The notes: generated by a model from the letters alone, not told the origin. A DNA stretch of 64,000 nucleotides from Aedes albopictus (GCF_035046485.1 NC_085137.1:495564772-495628771), one strand, 5' to 3'. Positions 1 to 11,770 are shown, numbered from the stretch's first letter. Program-made: numbers and translations.

Positions 1-364
1 CGTACACGTAGACCTAATGAGTCTACCGATACCGTGATCAATATTGTCCTTCAAGTTTCATTTTAGTAAGGTTTAAACTGCCGTGATGCTCCTATCTCAG
101 TCCTATCTGTAAAAATTGAGGCATTGAGAAAATGGACTCAGAAATTTTCAAATTAGATTTTTATGTGGAACTTCGAAAAAACGCCATTCGCTATGACTTT
201 TGCGAGCATTACGAAACTTCCACAAACTGTTTCAAATGTTAACACGTAACTGTGAAAAATACAAAACTGACTAACACAGTGTCCGATTTCGTACTGCAGG
301 GAACACAAGTTCATAATGGGACTGACTTGCGATTACTTTTTATTATGGAACAATCTATTTTGAT

Positions 365-544
365 TTTTTTTATCTGTATTAACGAGATTTTTAGCCCTAG
401 GCTAGTTCATCTCGGGACCCACGCTTTACTTCCCTTCCGAAGGAAGAACTCACATTTTGCGAGTTTGTCGGGAGTGGGATTCAATCCCAGCCAGGTCCTC
501 GCCGTGATAGTCAAGTGTTCTAACCATCACACCAGGTCCGCTCC
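365..544 (-). mobile_element. Feilai-like tRNA-derived SINE
   Basis: A 180-bp SINE read on the minus strand begins GGAGCGGACCTGGTGTGATG. It has a tRNA-type A box in TGGTGTGATGGTTAGAAC and a B box near 480, and ends in a run of A (T on the plus strand, 365-371). It is flanked by a perfect 15-bp target duplication, acaatctattttgat, at 350-364 and 545-559. Other copies in this window are at 44.05, 45.27, 59.0 and 60.85 kb. The internal tRNA-like promoter is for RNA polymerase III, and such elements move with the help of LINE enzymes. The 252-761 open frame is a by-product of this insertion. The name Feilai is recognised from memory of the Aedes family. Confidence 0.85.
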
Positions 545-2118
545 ACAATCTATTTTGATGTTGTTTTTCGATTTCACTGAAAAAATCTTCATGAATGCAG
601 ATGAAAGATCACCCGAAGAAAGATCGAAAACGATCATTGGCCAAAATTCTAATGGGACTGACATGCGATTTACGGCAGTAAACTTGTTTGAACATTATCC
701 CAAAATAAAAAGAAGGTTCAATTCGAACCACTTTTCCCTATCTTTTCCCCCGGAAGCGTAATATCCAACGAATAAAAGCTTCACCAGTGAGGCTTCGGCC
801 GTCGTCCATCAGGTTGTTCGAGGCATTCTGTTCGACGAGATGAAAACGATGCCCCCGGGGGTGTTTCAACAACGAACTTCCAAAACAAACGGCGAACTGC
901 TGCTGCAGGACTGGTAAACTGTTTTCACTCGAGAGTTTTCCAACAGTCACAGTTTGCTCAACTGATTAATTAAGTTTTTCTCGCCTAATTGTTTGATTGT
1001 GTGCCAGTTCAACCGGTTACCATGCTCACGTGCCATGGTCGCACGGTACCGTACCTAGCACCACCGGGAAAGACACAATCGCGGACAAAGAAACTGCCAT
1101 GGAGACGCATGGTGCGTTACGAGGGTGATTTTTTTCCGAGTGGGTTGGGTTCGTGAACTAAACTGAATGGGGAACAATTATTTCATCACTACTACAGTCA
1201 GTGGTGAGGTGACCATTTTTGTGGTAGGTAGAAGATGTTTATTGCGTGATTTATGTTGTTTCGGTTTCAGAACACCGGCGCGTCCCAAACGCAATAAACA
1301 TCAGAGTCTCCCACGCACATCTGCGAACCGAAGATTAACAGATCGCGTGTCTGTTTATAAAGAGTCAGCATTAGTTCGAAACGGTGGCAGGTGTCTCACT
1401 TTTCCAAAGTGATAATTGAGAAGCTGCCGCCAGGTGGTTGCATTATTGAAGAGTAACCGATTATACTTGGACAGCCGTAAAATAGAATTCTAATTTGTGT
1501 CTGAATGTTGGTGCTCGAGGTGCCTGATGCTTTAACGTGAACTACTACGGGAATGAATTCTTATCGTCGTGCGGGGCCACTTTTAAAATGCGAGACTACA
1601 TTGGACACTTTTGAATATGGATTTTTTGAATTCAAAATATGGCTCAAATCTGTTTGATGTCTTTGGGACTATTATGAAACAATATTTGCTTCTTCATTTG
1701 GTTGAACTTGTTTTTCAAACAGACGCTTTATTGCTTGTCAGGACGCGAAAAAAAAAACATCGAATGAACCAAAAAATACATATAACGTATCAGAACATTT
1801 GCTCTGTAAGCATTGCTTCTACAATTCATAAATTTCAAAGGGTTGTTCAATTCATTCAAGATGTATCAACCTAGAATATACAAACGAATATTTGTATCGT
1901 TATACATAATAAACGACCGATTCACATAAATAAAGGATTGAAGGTCCCTTTTTAAAGGCTGTCTATTTAACAATATCACGCTACTCATAATACCAAAAGT
2001 AGCACAGAAGAATCTATAAGCGCCAATATTTGTTGGCGTTATTATTATTTATTGAAATCATATATGATATAGTATTCTACAGTATTGGTACAAAGTAGTT
2101 TTCTTAATAACCCTGAAG

Positions 2119-2503
2119 CAGTGTTGGTAAAATCACACTCAAAGCTCACTCATGAACCGCTCCTGCGTGAGCAAACTCGCGCGCGATTCTGAATAATTTT
2201 CTCACGCGCGAGATTTTCATGCAAAATCTCGCTCTCACGAGTCAAGCGCCGAAATCTCGTTCGCTTGTAAAGCGAATCCAAATCAATTTGAACGACATCC
2301 AATGTTGTTGTACGATAGGTTTGCTTTTGTTCTATCATGTAATCCTAAAAACTTCGATGTAAATAATAAGAACACCAAGAAATAACGCAATGAGTGAAAT
2401 CGTGAGTCAACTCATGCATGATTTTTTCGGCGGTGAGTTTGGCGAGTCGCGCGTGAAACAACTCAAGCATGAGAATTGAGAATTTGAGTTTTTACCAACA
2501 CTG
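2119..2503. mobile_element. hAT-type MITE, 385 bp
   Basis: The element starts CAGTGTTGGTAAAA and ends with its exact inverse, TTTTACCAACACTG (a 14-bp terminal repeat). It is flanked by a perfect 8-bp duplication, ccctgaag, at 2111-2118 and 2504-2511. CAGTG ends and an 8-bp duplication are hallmarks of the hAT superfamily. There is no transposase frame. The interior has reiterated actcgcgcg / cgcgcgag and TGAGT/ACTCA words in both orientations. Confidence 0.85.
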
Positions 2504-3408
2504 CCCTGAAGTTTTAAATGCAGTTTTGTTATAGTTAAAGTAGCCCCCATCCGGTTCTATATGAGATGTATCCGATTTATGTATGAACAACTTTTTTGTT
2601 TATTTATCGATTTAGTTCAAATGTTTCATACATACTCACGATTATTATGTGTAAAAATTGTGGATATGCATTCACTACACTAGGAGTTATAATGTCATAA
2701 AGTTGAAAACCCATGAAAAAGTGTAAAAGAAGCCCAGCACGACGGTATCTGAATTTTCAAATGATAGCTTCACTGAGGCATTATCATACATAAGAGGGGA
2801 TAAAAACGGATTTTTTAAAAGTGTTATTCGAAAACAGGTCTGTGTAGCCGTTTACTGGGACTTATCGAGCGAAAAAGATAAATTTGGCTTGAAGTGCTAC
2901 GCCTTCCGGGGACCGTTTTTCATCAGAGTCATTGAATCCCGTGAAACTTGCAATTTTTGTCTTGTGAAGATGCCCATTCGGGTTAGTAACAGTGCCAACC
3001 TTAGTGCGACAGAGTGCCCATGTCGTAATGCAGCTTCCAATAATTGTTCCTAAGTGAGGTCCGCCCGCCCACCGTGTGGTGTGCAAAGTGCTGATTGCAT
3101 CCTTAAAAGTCGTGAAAAATTAGTTCCATATCTGATAAAACATTGTTAAACCGTGCTAGCCGAAACCACTGCTGCGTTGCAGGAAATATGAGAACGATCC
3201 ATTGCACCTTTTGGGATCTATGAAACAGCTGGATGGAACAAGACGACCTGGTGAGATCTTTCTGATTTACCTATTAACTTTAAAATCATAAATTTCTGAA
3301 ATGAAAAAAAATCTCAAAATTGATGTTATAATGTCCCTTTTTATCGTCAAATAGATAATATGTTCAAATAACTGCATTTAAAGTTATATTTGTTTTATCT
3401 CGCTTTAA

Positions 3409-3877
3409 CCCTCTAATACCCAATCCCGCCTTTAGACGGGGTATAGTTTGAGCATTTTTGTAATTTTTGTTTCGTGGAAAATCAAACTTTTTATATTTTT
3501 GGCTGATATTTAGGGCTGTTCTGTATATCTCAAAATGGTTTTTGATGTATTTTGAAGCGTATTTACATTTTTTAAAAATCATTGAAAAAATAATGTTTTA
3601 GTCACCTTTTAGAAGTCATTGTTTATTTTGTATTGAATCGCTACAATTAACATATTTTAAATTTTTCCCAAATCATTCTATCCATGTTTAATAGTTTAAG
3701 GGAATCGAATACACTCTAAAATTATTTTCCTTAAAATTACACGGAAAATAAAATTTAATTAATTTAAATTAAATTTAATTTAATTAAAAAGAATCATCTT
3801 CCAAAACATGTTTAAATCGATTTTAGATGACGAAAAATGATATTTAGATCGAAATCAAAAATTTGGGTATTAGAGGG
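3409..3877. mobile_element. piggyBac-like MITE flanked by TTAA (copy 1)
   Basis: The termini read CCCTCTAATACCCAA and TTGGGTATTAGAGGG, each immediately flanked by TTAA (3405-3408 and 3878-3881). TTAA duplication with CCCT ends is typical of piggyBac-derived elements. A second copy lies in the opposite orientation at 38135-38635. The inside is very AT-rich with a short AATTTAAATTAA block near 3760. It has no transposase; the 72-codon frame inside it is not a gene. Confidence 0.8.
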
Positions 3878-4189
3878 TTAAAGAGCGAGTAAAGGTGTGC
3901 AAAATATTATGTATTTCAACAACAATTTTATATATTTATCCAAATATCATTGCTTGGGTCACAAAATCATGTTGCAATTGTAATTCGTTGCGATTATCGC
4001 CAGATCCAACCTTGGTTCAGGAAGAAAATGATTTAATATTTTATGATAAGATTTTCTAAAATTATAAATTCATTTTTTTTTTAAGAATTGCATATTTTTA
4101 TTGAGTTTTCTATATGGGCTAATTTTTCTGTACATTCGGGGAAGGGCACATAACACTTTTTCTCGTTTTAGAGAGCGAGTAATGGCGCT

Positions 4190-4315
4190 TAAGCCTAGGC
4201 TTTGACATCACACGGAGAAATGCCTGTGCCCCATCCCAGGAGAAGGGACGCCAACTGTAACGGAGTGTGCATAAACCTTCTTAGCAGCCTAAAACCCCTA
4301 AAACGAAACCTTTGG
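4190..4315 (+). repeat. Dispersed repeat fragment related to 37.84-38.05 kb
   Basis: This stretch shares wording such as tgccccatcccagga, gggacgcc and aacggagt with 37840-37910, in the same orientation. It looks like the 3' portion of an interspersed element whose class I cannot assign. Confidence 0.4.
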
Positions 4316-4456
4316 TACGGTTGTCCCCGTTTCTTCCTTCATTCAATTCAAAAAAAGGTTCGTCAATCATGTTATTCATAAGTGGATAACCTGATGGCCT
4401 TAAATTTTTGAATTATCTTCCAACCCATTAGTCTGCACAGTGGGCCTGGCCATTTC

Positions 4457-5325
4457 AACCTTCACGTACCCGACCCCCAGCATCTCATTTTCAAAATGCT
4501 GGCGTTTCGTCAATTTTCATCCAATTTTTTTGAAGTTGCCCTCTATCGATCATAAATTAATGCAAGTTTATAACAACGAAGTGGCCATGCAATACCCGGA
4601 ACCATTCCGAAGATATTCCGGATTGTACTGGGGTCAGGGAGGGTGCCGAAATGACTAAAAATGATTATTTCGTGTATTATTGCGTTTGAACCATCGATTT
4701 TTAGTGGAATTTTTGATTTTTTTTTTGAATAAGTTGACCCATCCGGATCATCGTGGCAGGTTCCGCGGGGGCCTTATTTGGGACACTTCTGGTTTTCATC
4801 CAAAACATGTCATGCGACATATCAAACTTCATGATTTCGAATGACTGAGTCAGAAACGATACCCTGAAGTCTGTATCAACTAATATGGTTACCCCGGAAC
4901 ATCTAGCATAGGTTCCACGGGGGGTGACATCGGGGACAATTCTGGTTTCCAACCAAAACATGCCATGCGACGTATCAAATTGATTTTGAGAGAATGGGGC
5001 AGAAAAAATTGACTGAAGTATGTAGCAACTAATATGGCCACTCTGGAACACCTGAAACAGGTTCCGCGGGGGCCTCTCATACACAATAACACACGAAATA
5101 ATCACTTTTAGCCATTTGGCAAAACAAAACCCCTCACCCACTCCCAGACCCCAGTACAATCCGGAATATCTCCGGAATGGTTCCGGATATTATATGGTCA
5201 TTTAAGTGTTATAAACTTGCACCAATTTATGATCGATTGAGGGGGACTTCTAAAAAAATGGATGAAAATTGACGAAATGCCAGCATTTTGAAAATGAGTT
5301 GTCGGAGGTCGGGTATGTGAAGGTT
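4457..5325. mobile_element. Foldback element with long arms and an internal tandem repeat
   Basis: Left arm 4457-4684 and right arm about 5083-5325 are inverted copies of each other over about 230 bp. Both include the blocks around cattttcaaaatgctgg and ccgaaatg/attatttcgtgt. The roughly 400-bp centre is a 2.3-copy tandem repeat of about 150 bp; the phrase ggttccgcggggg recurs near 4759, 4913 (diverged) and 5060. No transposase is present. The open frames of 60-152 codons here follow from the repeats. The right end abuts TTAA and the left TCAA, so a TTAA target is possible but not shown. Confidence 0.75.
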
Positions 5326-6349
5326 AATATTTGTATCATATCTCTGATATGCTGCAAATATTAATGCTGACAAGAAAATATCAAATCAATTGATCAATTG
5401 ATATTTCCAGGATGCTTTTCAATACTGGCTGTGCAAGCACTAGAATAGAAAAATTGCCCTAGCAACCAAAGCGGTTGCATACTTCCAGGTCATTTCTGGC
5501 GATAAATGACTGCAAGGCAGGCAAACGGTTCCTAGCACGGACATCAAAATGCAGCCGTCTTGCATTAAAACCCTATTCAGGATGGCCAATTAGGATTAAT
5601 TTTCCTAGACAAAATTATGAACACAGAACAAAGACTGTTAACCAGAATGCAGATCAGGCGCACAAAACAAAAACTCCAGGATGACTGATGGACCTAGAAC
5701 AAATATGAAACCTCGTTATCCTGTGATTGTAAATTCTTGCCCATTAGGGTAGCAGGCCAAATTTTATATTTGGTGTTGTATTGTATCAAATTTTTGTTTT
5801 ATGTGTGTGTCAATTTGTGACGTCGTGTCTTGTTGTACATTTGTAGTGTTCTGTTTTATTTTTCGCGGCTGGACGTCAAGTGAAAAATAAAATAAAGCAA
5901 TTGTAGGGTTCCATGTCATTTCACGTAACAATATCTGAAATAACAACTACACCCCTAGATGACTGTTTGCCGAAATTTTAAATGCAATTTCTGGGGAAAA
6001 CAAATATAGAAATATCAGCAGTAATACCTGAAAGGCACTTGCAGAAATTCTTGAAAGGACCTGTAGAGCAATTCTGAAGGGAGCACAGCGATTACGGTAC
6101 TGACTGATTCCGTTCTTCATGTTATCTTTCGTGCACAGGTTTTAAATAAACAAATAAATGAAAAAAAACAACAACAAAACAAGCAGCCCTACTAACATTT
6201 TTGAGTCAAACAGTATCGAGGAGGTTATTAAAACCATCATTCAGGTTTTATAATAGCTGTTGAAACCTCTCCAAAACTTATTGGTCTTAGAATTGTTGCT
6301 AAGAACCGCTTAAATACTCTGTTTTGAGTAGGATGTACCAGATTTCGTT

Positions 6350-6740
6350 CCAGGGTTTCTCCAGGAACTCCATAAATGATTTCTGGACTACTTAAGGAAT
6401 CCCTAGGAGGAAATCCATGCCTAAATGAATCACAGAAGAAGCCAGCACCTAGAAGAATCCAGGAAAGAATTTCCGGAGAAATCACAAAAAAGAGCTCCAG
6501 AAAGAATCACTGAAGGAAATCCGGAAGAGAATCACAGAAGAAACTGCTAATTAATTTTAAATGGAAATCCTGGAGGAATTTCAGAAGGATTTTGTAGAAG
6601 AACTTCTGGAAGAATCCTAGACTTCTCGAAAAATTCCTGAAAGAGCTCTTGAAGGAATCTCAAAAGAAGGAACCCCAGAAGGAACTTCTAGAAAAATCAA
6701 AAATATAGGTACAACTTCTCAAAAGTAAACATTCCAGAAG
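6350..6740. repeat. Degenerate 12-nt minisatellite patch
   Basis: A run of words such as gaagaaatcctggag and gaatttcagaag repeats with a spacing close to 12 nt and heavy divergence. It belongs to the same loose family as the large blocks at 31-36 kb and 47-51 kb. Confidence 0.6.
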
Positions 6741-8683
6741 CAACTCCCTTTTTTCTTTTTTTATAGGCTCCTTCGTGGAGAATACAATACGGGTCCAAAA
6801 CAACAAAATGGCCAAAAATGCATTTAAAAAAATTGTGTAACTTTAACTTCTTCTACATCTTTTAAAGTTTATTATGGATTTATCCGAAAAAAATTCTGGC
6901 GTAAAAACAATGAACGAAAATAAAATATGGATAATGTATCAAAACATTTAAAAGTTACAAATGGTCATTTTCTCTATATTAGGCTTTCATCAGCCATTGA
7001 AGATTTTTTAGCAGTAATACCATACTTTCTTATGTTTTGAAACATTTACTTTTTGGTATCAGGGTTTCAATCCAATTCCCGTCTAGGCAAGCACCGACCA
7101 AAAATGATCGATTTTATTATTGCATAATACGCTCCATGACCAATTTATAAATTAGCTTCCATATCATGTAAAAAAATTGTGAAGGAACTACAATTTTTAT
7201 TACATAATATGATTGAATAATTGTTCCTCGAAATCTGTTTCCGTCAAGTCCCAGTTTATTTCAGATACAATCTGATTTCAATACCCGACATACTTTGTAC
7301 GTGACATTATGGTGCAAAGTATAATCAAAAATTATGATTTGACCGTAAGAGTTTATTCGAAAAGTCGGTCAAATTTTTTGCAATCCAAATCAAATCATGT
7401 GTTGAAAGTACGATTGTACAGAAACTTTTAAATTGAGATGGATGTAGCTATAGAATATCGACCAAAATATTTCAATTAATATTTTTGCCTGCCAGATAAT
7501 AATGCGCCATCACAGCGCAACGAAGAAATCTGTCTCTGTTGTTGTAAAGTAGAGTTTCGAACTACTTGGGCACCCGCGTCAATTTCCGGCACCTCACAGC
7601 AAAACAAATTAAAATATCACTTGCCGCATATTTTCCAAACACTCTTCCGTGGGTAATCTGAATCAGATACCTTATTACGTGAACTTGTTGTTAACAGTGA
7701 TTGTTTTGAAGATTTTCTGCCGGAAAGTTGATTTTGAACGAGTTTACTGCACCTAGTCCAGCATCAATTCTCGGCACCAGTGCCGAACTTCCAGCAAAAT
7801 CATATGGGAAATCACTTCGGCACCCATCTTTGGCTGACAAAGTGCACTCGCCTGCGTGTGATAACTGTTTTGAGCACTTGTGCGGCAGTTGAATGAAGTG
7901 GACGAAAACGGTCGTTTCGTTGTGAATTTATTTAATGAACAATTTTGTTTACCTGTGATGCCGGAAATGGGGTCAAAAACCCTACGATGTTTTGTATGCA
8001 GACAATCCACGCACACATTTGCTTGCAACCTCCTTAAGTGATGACAACTGCAAACAAACATTTTACTGACGGGAAAAAGCGATTGATTTGATGAATTGCA
8101 CAGCTTTTGCTGCCAATCTGCAGCAGTGAAAATCAACTTTGAAGTGACACATAGCTTTTGTGCGGAGTGAATTGAAAGTTGGTTCAACAAGTGAATCTGG
8201 CAAAGTAAAAATTGAACGGTGACGAAGAACAATTCGGCTAGCTGCTGCTTTGATGCGGTTGCCTTCGGCATACGCAAAACGAAAAAAAAAATGTGAATGC
8301 ATAAGTGGAGTGAAATTGAAACTTGAAATTTTGCGTAATTCTTCGATTTTCAGTGCTATGGGGGCTGGTATTTCATAGTATACATCTTTTTGCTTCTATC
8401 TAATAAGTCATTTGCAAAGGTAAGTTGAAGTATCTTAAATAACTGACTATTTTTTATTTGAAATGACGGGAATTAACGCATACGACAAAGTAAATTGCTA
8501 CCATATATATTTTCTAGTTTTAACAGTAAAATTTAAGGTTTTGGAACTTAATTTTAGTTCTTCAATTCGTATAGAAGATGAAGATCTGAGACACAAAAAA
8601 AGATAACAATTACCAGTACAACTAGTAATGACACTGACAAAATTCACTAAATATCAAAATCTATTTCAAACGACGTCACCTAC

Positions 8684-8737
8684 CTGCCGGTTCCGTTCGT
8701 CCGTTATCCGTGAGATCTGTATCTTTTTCCGCCCCAT
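8684..8737 (-). CDS. Mef2: Mef2 first coding exon (MEF2 residues 1-18, start of the MADS domain)
   Basis: Read on the minus strand from the ATG at 8737, 18 codons give MGRKKIQISRITDERNRQ, the extreme N-terminus of MEF2-family MADS-box transcription factors. The exon ends in phase 0 after the CAG glutamine codon and is followed at once by a splice donor, GTAGGT (8683-8678). MEF2 genes carry an intron exactly here, before the VTF start of the next exon. The start codon has A at -3 and G at +4, a good initiation context. MEF2 binds A/T-rich sites as a dimer in the nucleus and is the central activator of muscle differentiation in insects; this segment is the arm that contacts DNA. The rest of the MADS and MEF2 domains must be spliced from lower coordinates. 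I found no sequence in 1-8683 able to encode the expected continuation, so the next exon lies outside the window. The family call is close to certain; the exon limits rest on splice consensus. Confidence 0.95.
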
Positions 8738-9402
8738 TCTGTCCGCTGCGACACTGTAACTCTTTGCTGAACTGCTGCACCGCCGTCAGCCGTGGACACA
8801 ATCTGCTAATTTACGTCCTCCAGCTTTACTCCGAGAATTGATTGCCCAACGCCGCCGTGGTAGCGGTTGTGATGGCAGCGCAGTATTATACCCCACACTA
8901 GATCAAAAAACCTTTCTCGGTACAAAAACACGTAACCGCCAACGCTTGCATTCAACGATCCAAACAAAAAAAACAACACTTCACAATACCGGAATCGTAA
9001 CAGAAATATGTCGCACTGCTAGCCGGTGGAAAATAGCACTTGCTTAGCTTTTCCCCCTCTCACCGCGCACCAAGGAAACACACAAAACCGGTAGCACACT
9101 CCACACTGGGACCCTCCTGGCGGAAAAACCTGAGGTCGGGTCTCCCGCTTTGAGACGTGATTTCTTGCTTCCTTCTTCTTGAATGCTTCTCACGCGCGCA
9201 GCAGTTTTCCTCTTCTTTCCCTCCTTCACTCTTCTTCTTATTCTTCCGATTCTACACCCAAAGCGGCAGGAAGTGTTTCCACCTTAAGCACAAGTTTCAT
9301 AACACAGCTGCTGTTTTCCGGTGTTTGCTGGAAACGGTCGTAGGTTGTTCCGGCCGATCCACAGCCGAGAAAGAAGGGGGACACGACACACCAGCGCACG
9401 AT
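8738..9402 (-). other. Mef2: Probable Mef2 5' untranslated part of the first coding exon
   Basis: Upstream of the MEF2 ATG the first convincing 3' splice site on the minus strand is at 9403-9404. A pyrimidine-rich run of about 25 bases ends in TTGCAG, with a branch-like CTGAC near 9445. If it is used, this exon carries about 665 nt of leader. The leader contains upstream ATGs, including an 18-codon frame (9300 to 9238) and a 61-codon frame (9229 to 9044), which could damp translation or could be removed by a further intron. Weaker possible donors occur inside it, for example CTCAG|GTTTTT near 9132. The region is GC-richer than its surroundings and free of recognisable transposons, fitting retained exon or promoter DNA. 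A TATAATA at 8884-8890 could instead mark a local start. Inference from splice consensus only. Confidence 0.5.
8884..8890 (-). promoter_or_regulatory. TATA-like box upstream of the Mef2 ATG
   Basis: TATAATA on the minus strand lies about 150 nt upstream of the MEF2 start codon, within a locally GC-rich stretch. A start site about 30 nt downstream would fall near 8859. No clear initiator sits there, and a splice-acceptor model with a longer leader competes with it, so this is only a candidate. Confidence 0.2.
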
Positions 9403-11555
9403 CTGCAACGATAGAATGAGAAAAGACCGAAAAAATAAAGTCAGCATGCGACTGGAATAAATAGTCGATATAAATATTCAGTTTGTTTTTGCTTGGTATG
9501 TCGAACATTTCCCCCTTTCCTGTCCGAGCGCCGGGGAAGCATGCTACCGGCGCCATAAGTAACGTTTAGAAATGCGTGTTTCGGTGGAAAATGGCATGAT
9601 CGTAAAGTGGTTCTCGGGGTTTCCCTGTTATCCTTTTGCGACGAACGACGGACAACGGCGTTTGTTTTTATGCCGTGTTTTCATCATGTTAGGTCAACAC
9701 TGAATGGCGGGGATAGTTTTCAGTGGTCGACCACGCGCTGTGCTGGCAGCATAATAAACCAGATTGGTGGTCCGTTGTTAATTGGAAGCATGTTTGGCAT
9801 TTGGAAAATCTATAATAAAACAAACCGGTAGAATGCAAATCAGAATTGTTTTTAGGTTTGTTTTCCAGCTGATTCCATGTTCAGGGATAAAATTGACAAA
9901 CTGGACACGTGAGGTAGAAAGGTCTTAGTAAGCAATTTTTTAATTTTAAGTACTTTTTATGGTTTTGGGTTTCATACAAAAAACCTTTTCGAGGGAAGTT
10001 TTTTATGAACGAAAAACATAACCCTCGACTTAACTCGACATCTACATTTTCCTTTTTTCCTCATCAGAACCAACCGTCCCAATGGCGCTAACCAACACAT
10101 TTGCGACGAACACCTACGATGGGAACTCACACCACGCTCATGCGTTTCAAAGCTCCATAGCATCCCAAAACACGTTGCCGTCACTCCGACGCCGAAATTA
10201 TGACACTCACTGCTGAATGACCATCATCAAGGTTGGTCCAAATGAGGGTCAATTTGTTTAGTATTGGTGCACGGCGCTACAAATACAAATATAGCACAAT
10301 ATGAATGTAAGGCGTAGAACAAAAATTCATGCAGTCAGAGCTGCGTGTTTCATCGTGTGTTTCAACAAAAGGAGACGCTCGCTGCTGTTGGATGTTGTTG
10401 GTACTTCCAGAAAAGATGATTAGATTCAATTGCTTTGGCGTGATTCGTATCTGTTTTGATGGTTGACGTTTGTCATTTAAAATATTGGTATTAGGCATTA
10501 ACTATCCTAAAATTGCACAACACTAAGGTTGGGTACAGCAAAATCGTAAAAATGGAGAAAAGATTGAAAATTGAACTTTCGAGTAGAAAAAAATACTTTT
10601 CCTTTAATTGTTATCACTTTCTCAATTCTTGACAAATTTTCTATCTTTTTGTATTATTTCCTTGCGAAGTAACTGAAAATTTCATTCTAAATAACAGTGC
10701 ATATTTCTACTTGAAGTGGCAATTTTCGGAGTGTTCTGAACCAAACAGTATTATCATTTTCAAAACGCCGGTGAAAATATTTAGAGAAAAATTTTCTCGT
10801 TGTTCCGTAACACTTTAACCGCCAAAAAAGTGTGCTCAACTTGAATTGTACATGAAATAATTAAGTTTTTAAGCAAGTTTTGGCAGATTTCAGTAGAAAG
10901 CATCATAAAAATTTATAATTTTAGAAGATTGTTCACAAGTCTAAAACTTCAAAAACATCTTTCCAAATATGCCAAAAGAATCGAATCGGTTTATCAGATA
11001 AAAAGTTATATAGACCTAATGTAATGTTGTTGCAGTATAGATCCATTGGCTGCCACAGAGCATTTTCAAGATAACAGGGGATTTCACTATACAGCGTTAA
11101 CCGCTGATTAAATATCAACCTGATTAAACGTCGCGGTCTCCAAGGCAATCTTGGATTATTTAATTCGCAATTTCATGAAAAATTTCAATATACATACAGA
11201 TAATCGTGGCTTACGTAGTTATTTAATCTGTTTATTGTATCTCCTAAATATGTTGTATTTTAAAGATCTCCAGAAGTAAACGTTAGAAGTTTTTTTTTAT
11301 CTGAATGAATATTTTTAAGGATTTTAATTCTTGGCTAGCGAGGGTTTCGATGCATGAATTTTTCACATTTAGTAGGGTTGTAGGGAATAGGATTGAATCT
11401 GAAGTCCTCAGCATGAAAAGCATGTGCTTGATCTGTCACAACTGGTCCATTTTACTTTTTGGAGATTTTTGTAAGGAATTGGTGAAAAAAACTAAATTTA
11501 AAAAAAACTTCGAAATGGGAGAAAACTCTTGAAAAATTATCAATAAAATTATATT
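9403..11555. other. Upstream or 5' intronic DNA, no gene recognised
   Basis: Directly beyond the putative Mef2 acceptor. Mostly AT-rich single-copy-looking DNA. The only notable piece is 10030-10216, where a pyrimidine tract ending in AG precedes a 44-codon plus-strand frame (10082-10216); I do not call it a gene. Confidence 0.4.
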
Positions 11556-11559
11556 GCTG

Positions 11560-11770
11560 TTAAATGCCAAACATTTTCAGGAAAAATCTCTGGAAAATCT
11601 CCATATTCTGGAGAAGTTTTCTGAAAAGATCTCAGACAGAACTCCCTGTTAATCTCAGAGGAAAACCCTGGGGAAATCTTAAAAGGAACTCCGGGAGGAA
11701 CCCGTGAAAGAGCTTCTGGAATAATCCTTGACTTCTCAAGAAAACCCTGAAACATCTCTTCAGAAGGAGG
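11560..11770. repeat. Degenerate 12-nt minisatellite patch
   Basis: Short block of ggaaaatctc/ctggaaaatctcc-type words at roughly 12-nt spacing, flanked by AT-rich DNA. A weaker continuation is visible to about 12010. Confidence 0.5.

Larger units (their letters stand above)
1..8683 (-). other. Mef2: 5' part of the first coding intron of Mef2
   Basis: The interval begins with the GTAGGT donor at 8683 and contains no second MADS exon, so it is read as intron running off the window. It holds a SINE, a hAT-type MITE, a TTAA MITE, a foldback element and a patch of minisatellite, each listed separately. Between 5330 and 6340, and from 6745 to 8300, I see no gene or repeat I can name. The piece at 7480-8300 is less AT-rich and includes a CATATG E-box at 7801-7806. 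Confidence 0.6.

Noticed and set aside
252..761. 169-codon plus-strand open frame
   Set aside because: It runs through a SINE bounded by a perfect target duplication, so it is a chance frame.
7753..8277. 174-codon minus-strand open frame next to the Mef2 exon
   Set aside because: Its composition looks random, it matches no family I recognise, and it is not in a position to continue the MADS domain.
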